Assembly (NCBI GenBank): GCA_022841825.1
Contig: JALHQT010000009.1
Coordinates: 124,001-188,000 of the forward strand
Length of the DNA: 64,000 nucleotides
Source: Anaerolineae bacterium
Lineage (GTDB): Bacteria > Chloroflexota > Anaerolineae > Aggregatilineales > Phototrophicaceae
Reading direction: 5' to 3'
In this document: piece after piece, positions 1 to 9,494 of the stretch
How positions within the stretch are numbered: the first letter of the stretch is position 1
Layout: every line of letters starts with the position of its first letter
Notes under the pieces: generated by a model
Told to the model about the DNA's origin: nothing
Seen by the model: the letters and a program-made list of their open reading frames with translations, nothing else
Database searches by the model: none
Position numbers and translations under genes: made by a program

Positions 1-1036
1 CGGCGCAGAGATCGACCTGGACACGGGTGCGCCCTACATCACGACCATCAACACCGCCGCGCTCGCCGAAGGCGCGCATGTGCTGGAAGTGATCGGCGAG
101 AGCACGACGGGCGAGACGGACACGGAGACCATTCCGTTCACCATCCCAGCCGTCATCCCGACGCCGACGCGCGTTCCCGCCAACGTGACGGCACCGCTCA
201 TCACGACCGCGCCGGAGGAGCCGTTCAGCTTCTCGGTCAGCGGTCTGCAACTGAGCGAGGTTGTCACTGTGCCTCAGGTTGACCTGGAGGCAGTGCCCGC
301 CGAAGGCTCAGAAGTCGCCTCTATCACCTTCTCGCTTGATGGCGAACTGCTCGCCGACGACGCGGAAGCGCCTTACACTGCCAGCTTCGAGACGGCAGGG
401 CTGGAACCGGGCGAGCATCTGGTCGAAATCGTCGCCTCCAGCGCGGCAGGCGAGACGGTGGGCGTGGACATCCCGTTCACCATCCCGGCACCGACCGAAG
501 CGGCGACCGTCGTCGCCAACGCGACGACAGATGGGACAGAGGTCGTGGCAACTGCGGACGCCGCCAACGCGACGGCAGATGGGACAGAGGTTGTGGCGAC
601 TGCGGACGCGGCAGCCGCGACGGCGGAAGTCACCGCCGCCGCGACCCCGACCGATACCGCTGCTGTGCCGCTGGCATTCACCCTGACCGGGATCAGCCCG
701 GCGGAGACCGTCCGCGATGCGACGCGCACCGTGACGGCGGAAGCGGGCGAGGGCGTCGAAGCGGCAAGCGTGACCTTCTCGCTGGATGGCGCGGAGATCG
801 GCACGGATGCCGAAGCGCCGTACACGGTCGTGGTCAATACAGGCGCGCTGGCTCCCGGCGAGCACACGCTCTCCGCCGTCATGAGCAGCGCGACGGGTGA
901 GACCGTCGAACAGTCGCTGACGTTCACCACCGCACAGCCGTTGAACGACCTGCTGCTGGTGGCGTCCTGTCTGCTGCTGCTGGGGTTGTTGAGCGGGGCA
1001 TGGTGGGTGATGACCCAGCGCGCGCGACGCCGCTAA
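1..1036 (+). CDS. Ig-like-repeat surface protein with C-terminal membrane anchor (5' end outside window)
   Basis: The reading frame is already open at base 2, so this is the C-terminal part of a longer protein; the ATG at 80 is internal. At least three repeats of about 50-100 residues follow a pattern of a short LDGxxL strand, a (D/E)APY motif, a GLxPGEH motif and an ASSxxGETV motif, ending in PFTIPA or a similar linker, as in bacterial Ig-like domains. A threonine/alanine-rich linker carries a 16-residue tandem duplication (about 517-610). The last 30 residues form one hydrophobic helix followed by RARRR, a positive stop-transfer tail with the C-terminus inside the cell. The protein is probably an exported adhesive or scaffold protein. 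Its upstream domains cannot be seen. A hairpin follows the stop codon. Confidence 0.8.
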   Translation, partial: GAEIDLDTGAPYITTINTAALAEGAHVLEVIGESTTGETDTETIPFTIPAVIPTPTRVPANVTAPLITTAPEEPFSFSVSGLQLSEVVTVPQVDLEAVPAEGSEVASITFSLDGELLADDAEAPYTASFETAGLEPGEHLVEIVASSAAGETVGVDIPFTIPAPTEAATVVANATTDGTEVVATADAANATADGTEVVATADAAAATAEVTAAATPTDTAAVPLAFTLTGISPAETVRDATRTVTAEAGEGVEAASVTFSLDGAEIGTDAEAPYTVVVNTGALAPGEHTLSAVMSSATGETVEQSLTFTTAQPLNDLLLVASCLLLLGLLSGAWWVMTQRARRR

Positions 1037-1041
1037 TCAGT

Positions 1042-1076
1042 TTCGTGCGGCTGCACAAACGCGGCAGCCGCACGAA
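1042..1076 (+). terminator. Hairpin after the Ig-repeat gene
   Basis: A perfect 13-bp stem (1042-1054 with 1064-1076) and a 9-nt loop begin 6 nt after the TAA at 1034-1036. No clear T-tract follows, so this is a terminator-like stem rather than a textbook intrinsic terminator. Confidence 0.5.
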
Positions 1077-1100
1077 CCAGGCTTCTCACATCGTTTCAGC

Positions 1101-1120
1101 GGACAAGGCGTGCCTTGTCC
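1101..1120. repeat. Short palindromic repeat, variant core
   Basis: A 20-bp near-palindrome of the GGACAAGGC/GCCTTGTCC type, related to the GGACGAGGC palindromes elsewhere in the window. It lies between the Ig-repeat gene and the crotonase gene. Confidence 0.5.
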
Positions 1121-1158
1121 GCGCATTCGCACGTTCTTTTAACACCCCAATTTTAATC

Positions 1159-1935
1159 ATGCTCTATGACTCTCCAACTTTGACCTGCACGCTCGACGAG
1201 GCAGGGGTGGCGCTGCTGACCATCCAGCGACCGGAACGCCGCAACGCGCTCGATACGCCGACCATGCACGCCTTCGCCGATGTGGTCGCGCGGCTGGCGC
1301 AGGATGCGCGCGTCCGGGCGCTGGTCGTGACCGGCGCGGGCACGCACGCCTTTTGCAGCGGCGGCGACCTGCGCGACCTCAGCACGCGGCTGACAGCGGA
1401 CGAGGGGGCGGCGATGGTTGCGCTGATGGGCGACACACTCCTGGCGTTAGAGGCGCTGCCCTACCCGGTCATCGCCGCCATCAATGGCTACGCGCTCGGC
1501 GGCGGCAGCGAGCTGGCGCTGGCATGTGACCTACGCGTGATCGACCAGGCGGCGGAACTCGGCTTTGTCCACCTGCGGCGCGGGCTGATCCCCGGCTGGG
1601 GCGGCGGGCAGCGGCTGCTGCGGCATGTCGGCTACAGCAAAGCGCTTGAGCTGTTGATGCGCGCGCAGCCGCTCTATGCCGACGACCTGCGCGCGCTGGG
1701 GCTGGTGAGCGAGGTCGCGCCCCCCGGCGAGGCGCTGCCTCACGCCCTGGCGCTGGCGCACAGCGCCGCCAGGCACGATCCTGCGGCGCTTCGCGCGGCG
1801 AAGGCGCTGCTGCAAGCGGGGTTACGCCAGCCGTATGCCGAGGCGCTGGCGGCGGAGCGCGCGCTGTTCCCGGCGCTGTGGGTGGGCGAGGCACATCTGG
1901 CGGCGACGCGCGCCTTCATCGAAAAAAAGGGGTAG
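1159..1935 (+). CDS. Enoyl-CoA hydratase/isomerase family protein, ethylmalonyl-CoA decarboxylase-like
   Basis: A crotonase-fold protein of 258 residues, a normal length for the family. The ATG at 1159 was chosen because it gives the standard start (MLYDSPTLTC) just before the first strand; the longer upstream frame runs through a repeat. Oxyanion-hole segments are visible at about 64-71 (HAFCSGGDL) and 113-118 (LGGGSE). Glu118 corresponds to the first catalytic Glu of hydratases. The second hydratase Glu is replaced by His138 in the segment GFVHLRRGLIPGWGG. That segment resembles ECHDC1-type ethylmalonyl-CoA decarboxylases from memory, and the C-terminal ERALFPALWVG segment fits the same group. 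A decarboxylating or proofreading role on branched acyl-CoA is therefore plausible, but only the superfamily is firm. Confidence 0.87.
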   Translation: MLYDSPTLTCTLDEAGVALLTIQRPERRNALDTPTMHAFADVVARLAQDARVRALVVTGAGTHAFCSGGDLRDLSTRLTADEGAAMVALMGDTLLALEALPYPVIAAINGYALGGGSELALACDLRVIDQAAELGFVHLRRGLIPGWGGGQRLLRHVGYSKALELLMRAQPLYADDLRALGLVSEVAPPGEALPHALALAHSAARHDPAALRAAKALLQAGLRQPYAEALAAERALFPALWVGEAHLAATRAFIEKKG

Positions 1936-1981
1936 AATCAGATTTTCAGGGCTGCCCCCTGCGACTCCGTTGGGCTGTTGT

Positions 1982-2003
1982 GACGAGACGCGCCTCGTCC
2001 GAG
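1982..2003. repeat. Degenerate palindromic repeat upstream of the Uma2 gene
   Basis: A GACGAG..CGCGCCTCGTC block that appears almost identically at 14184-14205 inside the anti-sigma gene. It lies immediately before the ribosome binding site of the Uma2 gene. Confidence 0.4.
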
Positions 2004-2016
2004 GGAAGAGCGAGCG

Positions 2017-2589
2017 ATGATACCTGCACCCACCCGCGAGAAGATGACTGTCGCCCAGTTCGAGGCATATCTCGCGCTGCCAGAAAACCGCGACCGCCGC
2101 CTGGAGCTGATCGATGGAGAGATTGTCGAGACCATGCCAACACTCATCCATAACCTGATCTCGCGCACGCTGTTCCTCGCTCTCTATCTGTACGTGCAGC
2201 GGTTCAAGCTGGGCGAAGTCATTTATGAGACGAGCTACCGTGCGTCTGAAAGTGATGATCACAACTATCGTGTGCCGGATTTAAGCTATACCTCGCGCGA
2301 GCGCATGACGCCCATCCCGAAGCGTGGTGCCGTCCCACAAATCCCGGACATCTGCATCGAGATTCAGTCGCCGGATGACGACCCCGGCGAAATGCGCACG
2401 AAATCCGCTTATTTTCTAGCGAACGGCGCGCGCGAAGTCTGGCTGGTCTTCACCAAGCGCCCGCGCGTCGAAGTCATGTATCCCGATGGCGACTCGGACT
2501 TCTTCAACACCGACGATGTGCTGACCAGCACCGTGCTGCCCGACTTCCGCATGAATGTCGCGGACATCTTCAATGTCGAAGGACGATGA
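2017..2589 (+). CDS. Uma2 family (DUF820) PD-(D/E)XK nuclease-like protein
   Basis: A protein of 190 residues. Uma2 landmarks are visible: an N-terminal MTVAQFEAYLALPE segment, RLELIDGEIVE (about 29-39), VPDLSYTSRER (about 86-96), PDICIEIQSPDDD (about 111-123) and KSAYFLANGAREVWLV (about 129-144). The family has a PD-(D/E)XK nuclease fold, is greatly expanded in Chloroflexi and cyanobacteria, and has no firmly established cellular role. The acidic positions of the core are present, but the usual ExK position reads EIQ. The ATG at 2017 has a GAGGGAAGAG ribosome site 6 nt upstream. The gene converges on the acyltransferase gene across a shared hairpin. Confidence 0.88.
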   Translation: MIPAPTREKMTVAQFEAYLALPENRDRRLELIDGEIVETMPTLIHNLISRTLFLALYLYVQRFKLGEVIYETSYRASESDDHNYRVPDLSYTSRERMTPIPKRGAVPQIPDICIEIQSPDDDPGEMRTKSAYFLANGAREVWLVFTKRPRVEVMYPDGDSDFFNTDDVLTSTVLPDFRMNVADIFNVEGR

Positions 2590-2606
2590 CCCCTGCTGGC
2601 GTCCTT

Positions 2607-2646
2607 GGCGTCGTGGCGGTTACATTCGCTGAACCGCCACGACGCC
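2607..2646. terminator. Bidirectional hairpin between convergent genes
   Basis: A perfect 15-bp stem (2607-2621 with 2632-2646) and a 10-nt loop lie between the ends of the Uma2 gene (+) and the acyltransferase gene (-). The arms extend imperfectly outward. Position and symmetry fit a terminator serving both strands. Confidence 0.6.
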
Positions 2647-2675
2647 AGGAGCGCCATCCGTAGGCACTCTGAGGT

Positions 2676-3800
2676 TCAAGCTTCCTTCTCGTATTCCACG
2701 CGCGGCACGAAGCGCAGACGCAGTCCGCGCTGATGTGCATCCAGCGCCAGCCCCCGCAGCGCTGCCAGTTCGCCATGAACCGCCTTCGCCTTCGCCTCGC
2801 CCAGCCGGTAATCGAGATAGCCCGCATACTCGCCGCTGAAGGCATGCTGCAATCGATCCGCCGCGATCACGAAATCCGCCGCCGCATGATCCCGTTCATG
2901 TTCCAGCAGCGGGCGCAGCGGCAGCTTGGCATTGTGGTGCAGCGGGCTGACGAGGTTGGGCTTGCTGACGAGTTCGGCAAGCACGGAAAAATCCGTATCA
3001 TCGCCCGCCACTTCACCGTTCGTCGCGAGAACGCGCCCGTGAAAGACCTGCCGGGGCGCGAGGTCATACCGTGCCTGGTCGGCGGGCGGTAGACTCTCGT
3101 AGATGCGCGTCATCAGCGCCATGCTCGCCCGATGCAGCGTCTCACCGCGCGTCTTGCGGTCGGCGACCACGACGGGCGGCAGCGGCTCGCCAAAGTGGAT
3201 GGTGATCTTCGGGCGCTGCAAGCGGACGATCTTGTCCCAGACGCGGTAGGTGCCGCCGAAGCTGATCGGCACAATCGGCACCTGGTGCAGGGAGGAGAGA
3301 TACGCCACGCCTGGCTTGACATCGCTGATCTGCTTCTCCCACGTCCCGCCTTCCGGGAAGAGCGCCAGGTTCAAGCCGCGTTCCAAGGCGCTGCTCATCG
3401 TCTTCAGGCTGTCGCGGTCGAGCGCCGCCCGCTTGATACGCACGATGCCGCCAAGCGCGATCAGCACGTTCGCCGGGAACAGGAGCTTGAAGTCGCCCGG
3501 TCCGACCAGTTCCGTCTCCTCCGGCAGATGCGCGATCAGCAGCATGGCGTCGTAGGTCGAGGCATGATTGGGCGCGAAGATCACCGGATAGTGGCTCGGC
3601 AGGTTTTCCAACCCGGTGATGGTCGTCTGCGTGAGGTACTTTTCGACCCACAGCGCCAGCGGGCGGAAGAAAGCGCGGAAGCGGCGCACACGCGGCGGCA
3701 GCCTGTCATCGGCGGCGAGGCGCGTGCCCTGTGTCTGCTGCTGCCGCAGGGATGCCCAGGTATGACGCAGGCGGTCGATCAGGGTGCGCAGGTTGGGCAT
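2676..3800 (-). CDS. PlsC-type 1-acyl-glycerol-3-phosphate acyltransferase
   Basis: A protein of 374 residues, with the acyltransferase domain in about the first 230. Motif I (HX4D) is in FAPNHASTYDAM, motif III is LFPEGGTWEK, and PIVPISFGG is motif IV. These define the family that esterifies acyl chains to lysophosphatidate or similar acceptors at the membrane. The C-terminal third (about 240-374) is an additional helical, Arg/His-rich segment without a recognised domain; typical PlsC proteins are about 240 residues. The gene starts 6 nt after the WD40 gene ends and is the last member of the kinase-WD40-acyltransferase series, so it is probably cotranscribed. The exact acceptor is not deducible. 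Confidence 0.88.
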   Translation of the reverse strand: MPNLRTLIDRLRHTWASLRQQQTQGTRLAADDRLPPRVRRFRAFFRPLALWVEKYLTQTTITGLENLPSHYPVIFAPNHASTYDAMLLIAHLPEETELVGPGDFKLLFPANVLIALGGIVRIKRAALDRDSLKTMSSALERGLNLALFPEGGTWEKQISDVKPGVAYLSSLHQVPIVPISFGGTYRVWDKIVRLQRPKITIHFGEPLPPVVVADRKTRGETLHRASMALMTRIYESLPPADQARYDLAPRQVFHGRVLATNGEVAGDDTDFSVLAELVSKPNLVSPLHHNAKLPLRPLLEHERDHAAADFVIAADRLQHAFSGEYAGYLDYRLGEAKAKAVHGELAALRGLALDAHQRGLRLRFVPRVEYEKEA

Positions 3801-3806
3801 CGTGAA

Positions 3807-4949
3807 TCACACTCCTGGGATTCCCCACACGTAGACGCTGCCGCGCGCGTCCATGAACAAGAGCAGTCGCCCATCGTCCGTCCAATCCAGGTCAATGATC
3901 TCGCGCGAGGGCACGGGCAGGTCGCCGCGCCCGATGGTCTCGCCCGTCACTTCCGCCAGATTCCACAGCGAGACCGGACGCCCGACCGACGCGGTGATCA
4001 ACATGCGGCTGTCCGGCGAAAAACGGGCGGTGATGTTGTCGCCATCGACGTCCGGGAGCTGCGAGAGCAGCGAATAATCGCTCATCGCCCACACGTACAC
4101 ACCTGCCGCCTGGCTGCCGCCGACCAGATAGCGCCCATCCGGCGAGAAGCGTAGGATGCGCTGTGCCCCGCCCTGAAGCTGGAAGGTCGCCAGGCTGTCC
4201 CCGCTTGCCAGCGACCAGATCCGCACGCCCTGGCTCGTACCCGCCGCGACCCGGTCGCCATCGCTGGAAAAAGCCACCCGGCTGATGTCCCCCTCGCCAG
4301 TGTTCCATTCGGCGAGTTGTGTCCCCGATTCCCACTCCCACACGCGCACAATGCGGTCGAGACTGCCGCTGGCGACGCGCGTGCCGTCCGGCGAGAGCGC
4401 CACGTCGCTGATGCTGCTGCCCTGGGCGGTCAGCGTCGCCAGCGAGACGCGCTCAAACGTATCCCACACCTGGATCGTGCCGTCACCGCCCGCCAGCACC
4501 AGCCGCCCTTCCAACGGATCGAATGTCGCAATGCCGCCGTATGCCGGATGCCCGAGGAAGCTGTTGAGCGGCTCGCCCGTCTGCGCGTCGAGGATCGTGA
4601 CCTCGCCGTTGGGCGCGATGGTATACAGTTCGGTCTTATCGGGCGAGAAGTAGATCTGCGTCGCCTCCCCGCGCCCGGTCGTATACAGAAGCTGACCCGT
4701 CAGCAGGTCATACATGAACAGGCTTGGAAACGTCAGGATCGCCAGCCGTGTGCCGTCCGGCGAGGCGGCGTGGGTCATGACCGTATTCGGCGTTTCCGGC
4801 TGGTCAAGCCGACCGAGCGCCGTCACCTGCGTCACATTGTCGAGCATGATCGGCGCGCCGGAGGGCTGCCAGACAGTCGGCGTGCTGGTCGGCGGCACCG
4901 CGGGGGCGGAGGTGCAGGCGGCGAGGAAGAGGAGAAGCAAGAAAATCAT
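3807..4949 (-). CDS. WD40-repeat lipoprotein
   Basis: A protein of 380 residues. It starts with a short hydrophobic signal and a lipobox, LAAC, putting the lipidated Cys at about residue 12, followed by a Pro/Thr-rich spacer. The rest is a run of about seven WD40-type blades with recurring (F/L)SPDG(T/R) turns and IRVW/VRVWEWE/VYVWAM strand ends, predicting a β-propeller outside the membrane. WD40 propellers are binding platforms and no catalytic residues are expected. The gene lies 6 nt after the stop codon of a membrane Ser/Thr kinase with an extracytoplasmic domain, suggesting that the two work as sensor partners; that partnership is inference. Confidence 0.88.
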   Translation of the reverse strand: MIFLLLLFLAACTSAPAVPPTSTPTVWQPSGAPIMLDNVTQVTALGRLDQPETPNTVMTHAASPDGTRLAILTFPSLFMYDLLTGQLLYTTGRGEATQIYFSPDKTELYTIAPNGEVTILDAQTGEPLNSFLGHPAYGGIATFDPLEGRLVLAGGDGTIQVWDTFERVSLATLTAQGSSISDVALSPDGTRVASGSLDRIVRVWEWESGTQLAEWNTGEGDISRVAFSSDGDRVAAGTSQGVRIWSLASGDSLATFQLQGGAQRILRFSPDGRYLVGGSQAAGVYVWAMSDYSLLSQLPDVDGDNITARFSPDSRMLITASVGRPVSLWNLAEVTGETIGRGDLPVPSREIIDLDWTDDGRLLLFMDARGSVYVWGIPGV

Positions 4950-4955
4950 CGATAC

Positions 4956-6980
4956 TTAATCGTTCTCCACGGCGCGCAGCGTCAGGTTGCCCGCCAGGAT
5001 GCCCGACTCGCGGATCTGCCGCAGCGCACACTCACCCTCGAACAGCTCGACCGTGCCGTTGCCATTCAGGTCAACGCCGTCGATGATGGCGGCGGTGGTC
5101 TCGGTCGAACGCCCGATCTGCGCCTGCACATCCGCCATGTCGCCGGCGGCGAGCAGCTCGCCTTCGAGCGCGATCACCTCGTCCATCCAGCGCCGCACGT
5201 TGAGCACACACACGCGCACATACTCGACCTGTGTCTGCACCAGCGGGTCATCGCCCGCTTCGTCGCTGGCGGTGGTCACCTGCGCATCGATGGCGTCCAG
5301 GAAGAGTGCCAGCCCGATGCCACGTCCGGGGTTTTCGCCGCGTCCGTTGCCATCCAGGTCTTCCTCGGTGCCTTGCAGGATGTTGATGGTGTGTTCGGCA
5401 TGAAGACGCAGCCCACTGATGTTGCTGGCGTTCGAGCCATAGCCCGCGTGCTGGCGGGCGATGGTCGCCTCGCGGATCGCGCCATCTAGCAGCGAGCCGC
5501 CGTTCAAGCCATCCGGCGATTCGAGCAGGATGGCGCGCAGCGCGCTGGTGAGCGCGCTCGGCACGGTCGCAAGATAGACGATCTCGCCTTTCGGCTCCTC
5601 GGCATCTTCTGTTTCGATGGACAGGCTGATCTGGTTGTAAAGCGCGGTCAGCAGCCGCCCTTCTTCGTCGGTGTAGATGAGCGTGCCGCTCCCCTGGACA
5701 TCCACCGTCAGCGTGCCCAGGAGCAGCAGCGAATCGTCGGCAGTATTGACGAGCCAGACGACATAACGGCTGCCCGCAGGCAGCGGCGCGAGATTCGTCG
5801 CCGACAGCGTCAGCGTGTCGCCGAGCGCGTTGACAGTCGAGTAGCGCGCGCTGCCCAGGGTGTTCACGCTCGGCGCTGCGGTGATCGCCAGGGTCGGCGC
5901 AGTTTCGCTGGCGGTCGTGGCGGCAGCCGTGAGGGGCGCGGCGCGCTGTGTCACGGTGATGAACGCCACCAGCGCCAGCGCGAACGCCGCCACCGCCAGC
6001 AGCACCGTCACAAGCGTGGTCTGCCCGCTGCGCTGCTGGACGGGCGGGGGCGCGTAGGTCGTGTTGGCGGTCGGCGGCAGCACCGGCGCGGGCGTGGCAG
6101 CGCTGGTCACTGGCGCTTCTGGCAGGCGCATCGTCCCCGTCGAAGACTGGCTGAGCGCGCTGGTGAAGGCGTTGGCAAACTCGTTCGCCGTCGCGTAGCG
6201 GTCGGCGGGGTCTTTCGCCAGCGCACGCTGCAAGACGACTTCCAGACCTGGCGGCACATCCGCCGCATGAATGCGCAGCAGGGGGGGCGGCTCGGTCAGG
6301 TGCTTGATGAGCACTTGCAGCGGCGTCTCCGCCGAAAACGGCTGGCGTCCTGTCAGCATCTCATAGACGACCACACCCAAGCCGTAGATGTCGCTGCGCC
6401 CATCGATGGTGGCACCATTCGCCTGCTCCGGCGACATGTAGGCGGGTGTGCCGATGACGCCCGTCGTGCTGGTCAGCGCGGGCGAGGTGTTCATCCCGCT
6501 GAGGAGCTTGACGATGCCGAAATCGGCGAGCAGCGCGTGCCCTTCTTTGTCCAGCAGGATGTTGGCGGGCTTGATGTCGCGGTGGATGACGTTCTGGCGG
6601 TGCGCATAATCGAGCGCCGCCGCGATCTCGCGCAGCAGGCGTTCGACCGTCGGGATAGGCAGCGCGCCCTTCAGGATCAGGTCGCTGATGGAACCGCCGG
6701 GGGCATACGCGGTGATCAGATAGAACAGCCCTTGCTCCTGCCCAAAGTCGTAGAGCGGCAGGATGTGTGGGTGCTGAAGGCGGGCGATGGTGCGCGCTTC
6801 CAGCTTAAAGCGCTCGACAAACTCCTGATCCTGCCCCGGCAGTGACGACATCACCTTGACCGCCACAAAGCGATCGATATCTGGCTGATAACCTCTGTAG
6901 ACAGTCGCCATGCCCCCCTGACCCAACAGGTCCTGGATGGTCGTTTTGCCAAGCGTCTGTCCTGTCAGCGATGTCGTCAC
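4956..6980 (-). CDS. Membrane-anchored Ser/Thr protein kinase with RskA-like and Ca-binding-like extracytoplasmic region
   Basis: A protein of 674 residues. The kinase domain covers about 12-270: glycine loop GQGGMA (20-25), VAVKVM with Lys42, HRDIKPAN with Asp135, DFG at 153-155, and GTPAYMSPEQA. A Pro-rich linker leads to one membrane helix at about 330-352. The segment around 375-480 (YVVWLVN..LLLLGTLTVDVQGSGTL) resembles the C-terminal domain of RskA-type anti-sigma factors and the corresponding part of the protein at 13446-14318. The last 190 residues contain two DxDGNG-type loops (EEDLDGNGRG and GVDLNGNGTVEL), which may bind calcium. The start codon is GTG at 6980, preceded by GGTGG. 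The gene heads the operon with the WD40 lipoprotein and the acyltransferase. Its substrates are unknown. Confidence 0.9.
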   Translation of the reverse strand: MTTSLTGQTLGKTTIQDLLGQGGMATVYRGYQPDIDRFVAVKVMSSLPGQDQEFVERFKLEARTIARLQHPHILPLYDFGQEQGLFYLITAYAPGGSISDLILKGALPIPTVERLLREIAAALDYAHRQNVIHRDIKPANILLDKEGHALLADFGIVKLLSGMNTSPALTSTTGVIGTPAYMSPEQANGATIDGRSDIYGLGVVVYEMLTGRQPFSAETPLQVLIKHLTEPPPLLRIHAADVPPGLEVVLQRALAKDPADRYATANEFANAFTSALSQSSTGTMRLPEAPVTSAATPAPVLPPTANTTYAPPPVQQRSGQTTLVTVLLAVAAFALALVAFITVTQRAAPLTAAATTASETAPTLAITAAPSVNTLGSARYSTVNALGDTLTLSATNLAPLPAGSRYVVWLVNTADDSLLLLGTLTVDVQGSGTLIYTDEEGRLLTALYNQISLSIETEDAEEPKGEIVYLATVPSALTSALRAILLESPDGLNGGSLLDGAIREATIARQHAGYGSNASNISGLRLHAEHTINILQGTEEDLDGNGRGENPGRGIGLALFLDAIDAQVTTASDEAGDDPLVQTQVEYVRVCVLNVRRWMDEVIALEGELLAAGDMADVQAQIGRSTETTAAIIDGVDLNGNGTVELFEGECALRQIRESGILAGNLTLRAVEND

Positions 6981-7022
6981 AACTTACCACCTTCTCGTCG
7001 TCAAGCGATAGTCACTTTCAGC

Positions 7023-7046
7023 GGACGAGGCACGCCTCGTCCCTAC
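7023..7046. repeat. GTAGGG-family palindrome, GAGGC core
   Basis: GGACGAGGC-AC-GCCTCGTCCCTAC, with the GTAGGG end on the minus strand. It lies just upstream of the kinase gene start, in the gap between it and rsgA. Confidence 0.8.
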
Positions 7047-7091
7047 GGTCTGTTCGCACTACACACATCCCACCACGCACACATTACAACG

Positions 7092-8045
7092 CTAGTACAT
7101 TGCATCCAACGCCGATTCCAGTTCGTCGCGCAGCGTCAGATAACTCTGATAGCGGCTGTGGCTGATGGTGCCCTTTTCCAGCGCCTTACGAACGGCACAG
7201 CCGGGTTCGTTGCGGTGGGCGCAGTCGGCAAAGCGGCACTGCGGCACCAACGGCGCGATTTCGACAAAGTAGCCGTCGAGTTCTTCCGGTTCGACATCCC
7301 ACACATTCAGCAGGCGAATGCCCGGTGTATCCGCCAGATAACCGCCAAAGCTGAGTTTGACCAGTTCGCTGTCGCGGGTGGTATGTATCCCCTCCTGGCG
7401 CGCCTGGCTGACGCTCTTGACGACTCGCCCCAAGCCTGGGGCAATCGCGTTGAGCAGGCTGGTCTTGCCGACGCCGGACGGACCGGTGAAGACCGAGACA
7501 CGGTCTGTCAGCCGTGTGCGCAGCGTGTCGATGCCTTCGCAGCGCAGCGCGCTGGTGTGGAGCACGGTATAACCCAACTGGGCGTAAAGATCAAAGCGGG
7601 CGATAGTCGGCTGCGCGCCATCGAGATCGACCTTGTTGACGACGATGATCAGGTCTTCGATGCCTGCCTTCTCGCCTGCCACCAAAAAGCGATCCACCAT
7701 ACGCAGGCTGGGGGTCGGCTGTGCTGCCGCGAAGACAAAGACTGCCTGCTGCGCGTTGGCGATGATCACATGCTCGCGTTCGGCTGCACCCGCGCCGCGA
7801 TTGCCCTCGGTGCGTGCCGCCCGCGAAAGAGCGCTCGTGCGCGGGTCAACCGACTCGACCGCACCGCTCGTCTCGTCGATCACCTGAATATGAACCCGGT
7901 CGCCAATCGCAGCGACATCCGACGATTGTGCCTCTTCCAGTAAGCGTCCACGCAGGCGGCACATATAGGTGTGCCCGTCCTCCGCCTCAATCCAGAAAAA
8001 ACCACTCTGCTCCTTGACCACCAGCCCGGCAAGCGCTTGCGCCAA
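7092..8045 (-). CDS. rsgA: Ribosome small-subunit-dependent GTPase A
   Basis: A circularly permuted GTPase that acts in late 30S subunit maturation. After an N-terminal OB-type region, the G motifs occur in permuted order: NKVD (G4), then GPSGVGKTSLLN (G1), then ADTPG (G3). The C-terminal zinc site CRFADCAHRNEPGC is intact. I place the start at the TTG at 8045, because an excellent GAGGGAGG ribosome site (8053-8060) lies 7 nt upstream and the protein then begins at AQALAGLVVKEQSG, giving 317 residues. An in-frame ATG at 8099 would add 18 residues with no such signal. The gene is flanked by the kinase gene downstream and a 280-bp gap upstream. Confidence 0.93.
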   Translation of the reverse strand: MAQALAGLVVKEQSGFFWIEAEDGHTYMCRLRGRLLEEAQSSDVAAIGDRVHIQVIDETSGAVESVDPRTSALSRAARTEGNRGAGAAEREHVIIANAQQAVFVFAAAQPTPSLRMVDRFLVAGEKAGIEDLIIVVNKVDLDGAQPTIARFDLYAQLGYTVLHTSALRCEGIDTLRTRLTDRVSVFTGPSGVGKTSLLNAIAPGLGRVVKSVSQARQEGIHTTRDSELVKLSFGGYLADTPGIRLLNVWDVEPEELDGYFVEIAPLVPQCRFADCAHRNEPGCAVRKALEKGTISHSRYQSYLTLRDELESALDAMY

Positions 8046-8324
8046 TCCATAACCTCCCTCAATCGAACCAGACTCTATTGTACAGAGGTTTACGAACAAC
8101 GTGGGGACAAAATGCGTGAATGTTGTCTTCGGAGGGATTCAGTGGGTGTCCTGCACGCCCCTTCAATGAAGCGACTTGGATGAGGTTTGTCCGAAAATTG
8201 CGAAAAATTCGTAAAAATATCAACTCTGAAGCGAACGATCTCAACTTTTAATTATTTCTTTTCCATTCTGGGTGTAGATTAAGGAAAGTAAAGTCAGCAC
8301 AGCAGCAGTGGAAAGAGCCGGGTG

Positions 8325-9494
<1,170 letters not shown>

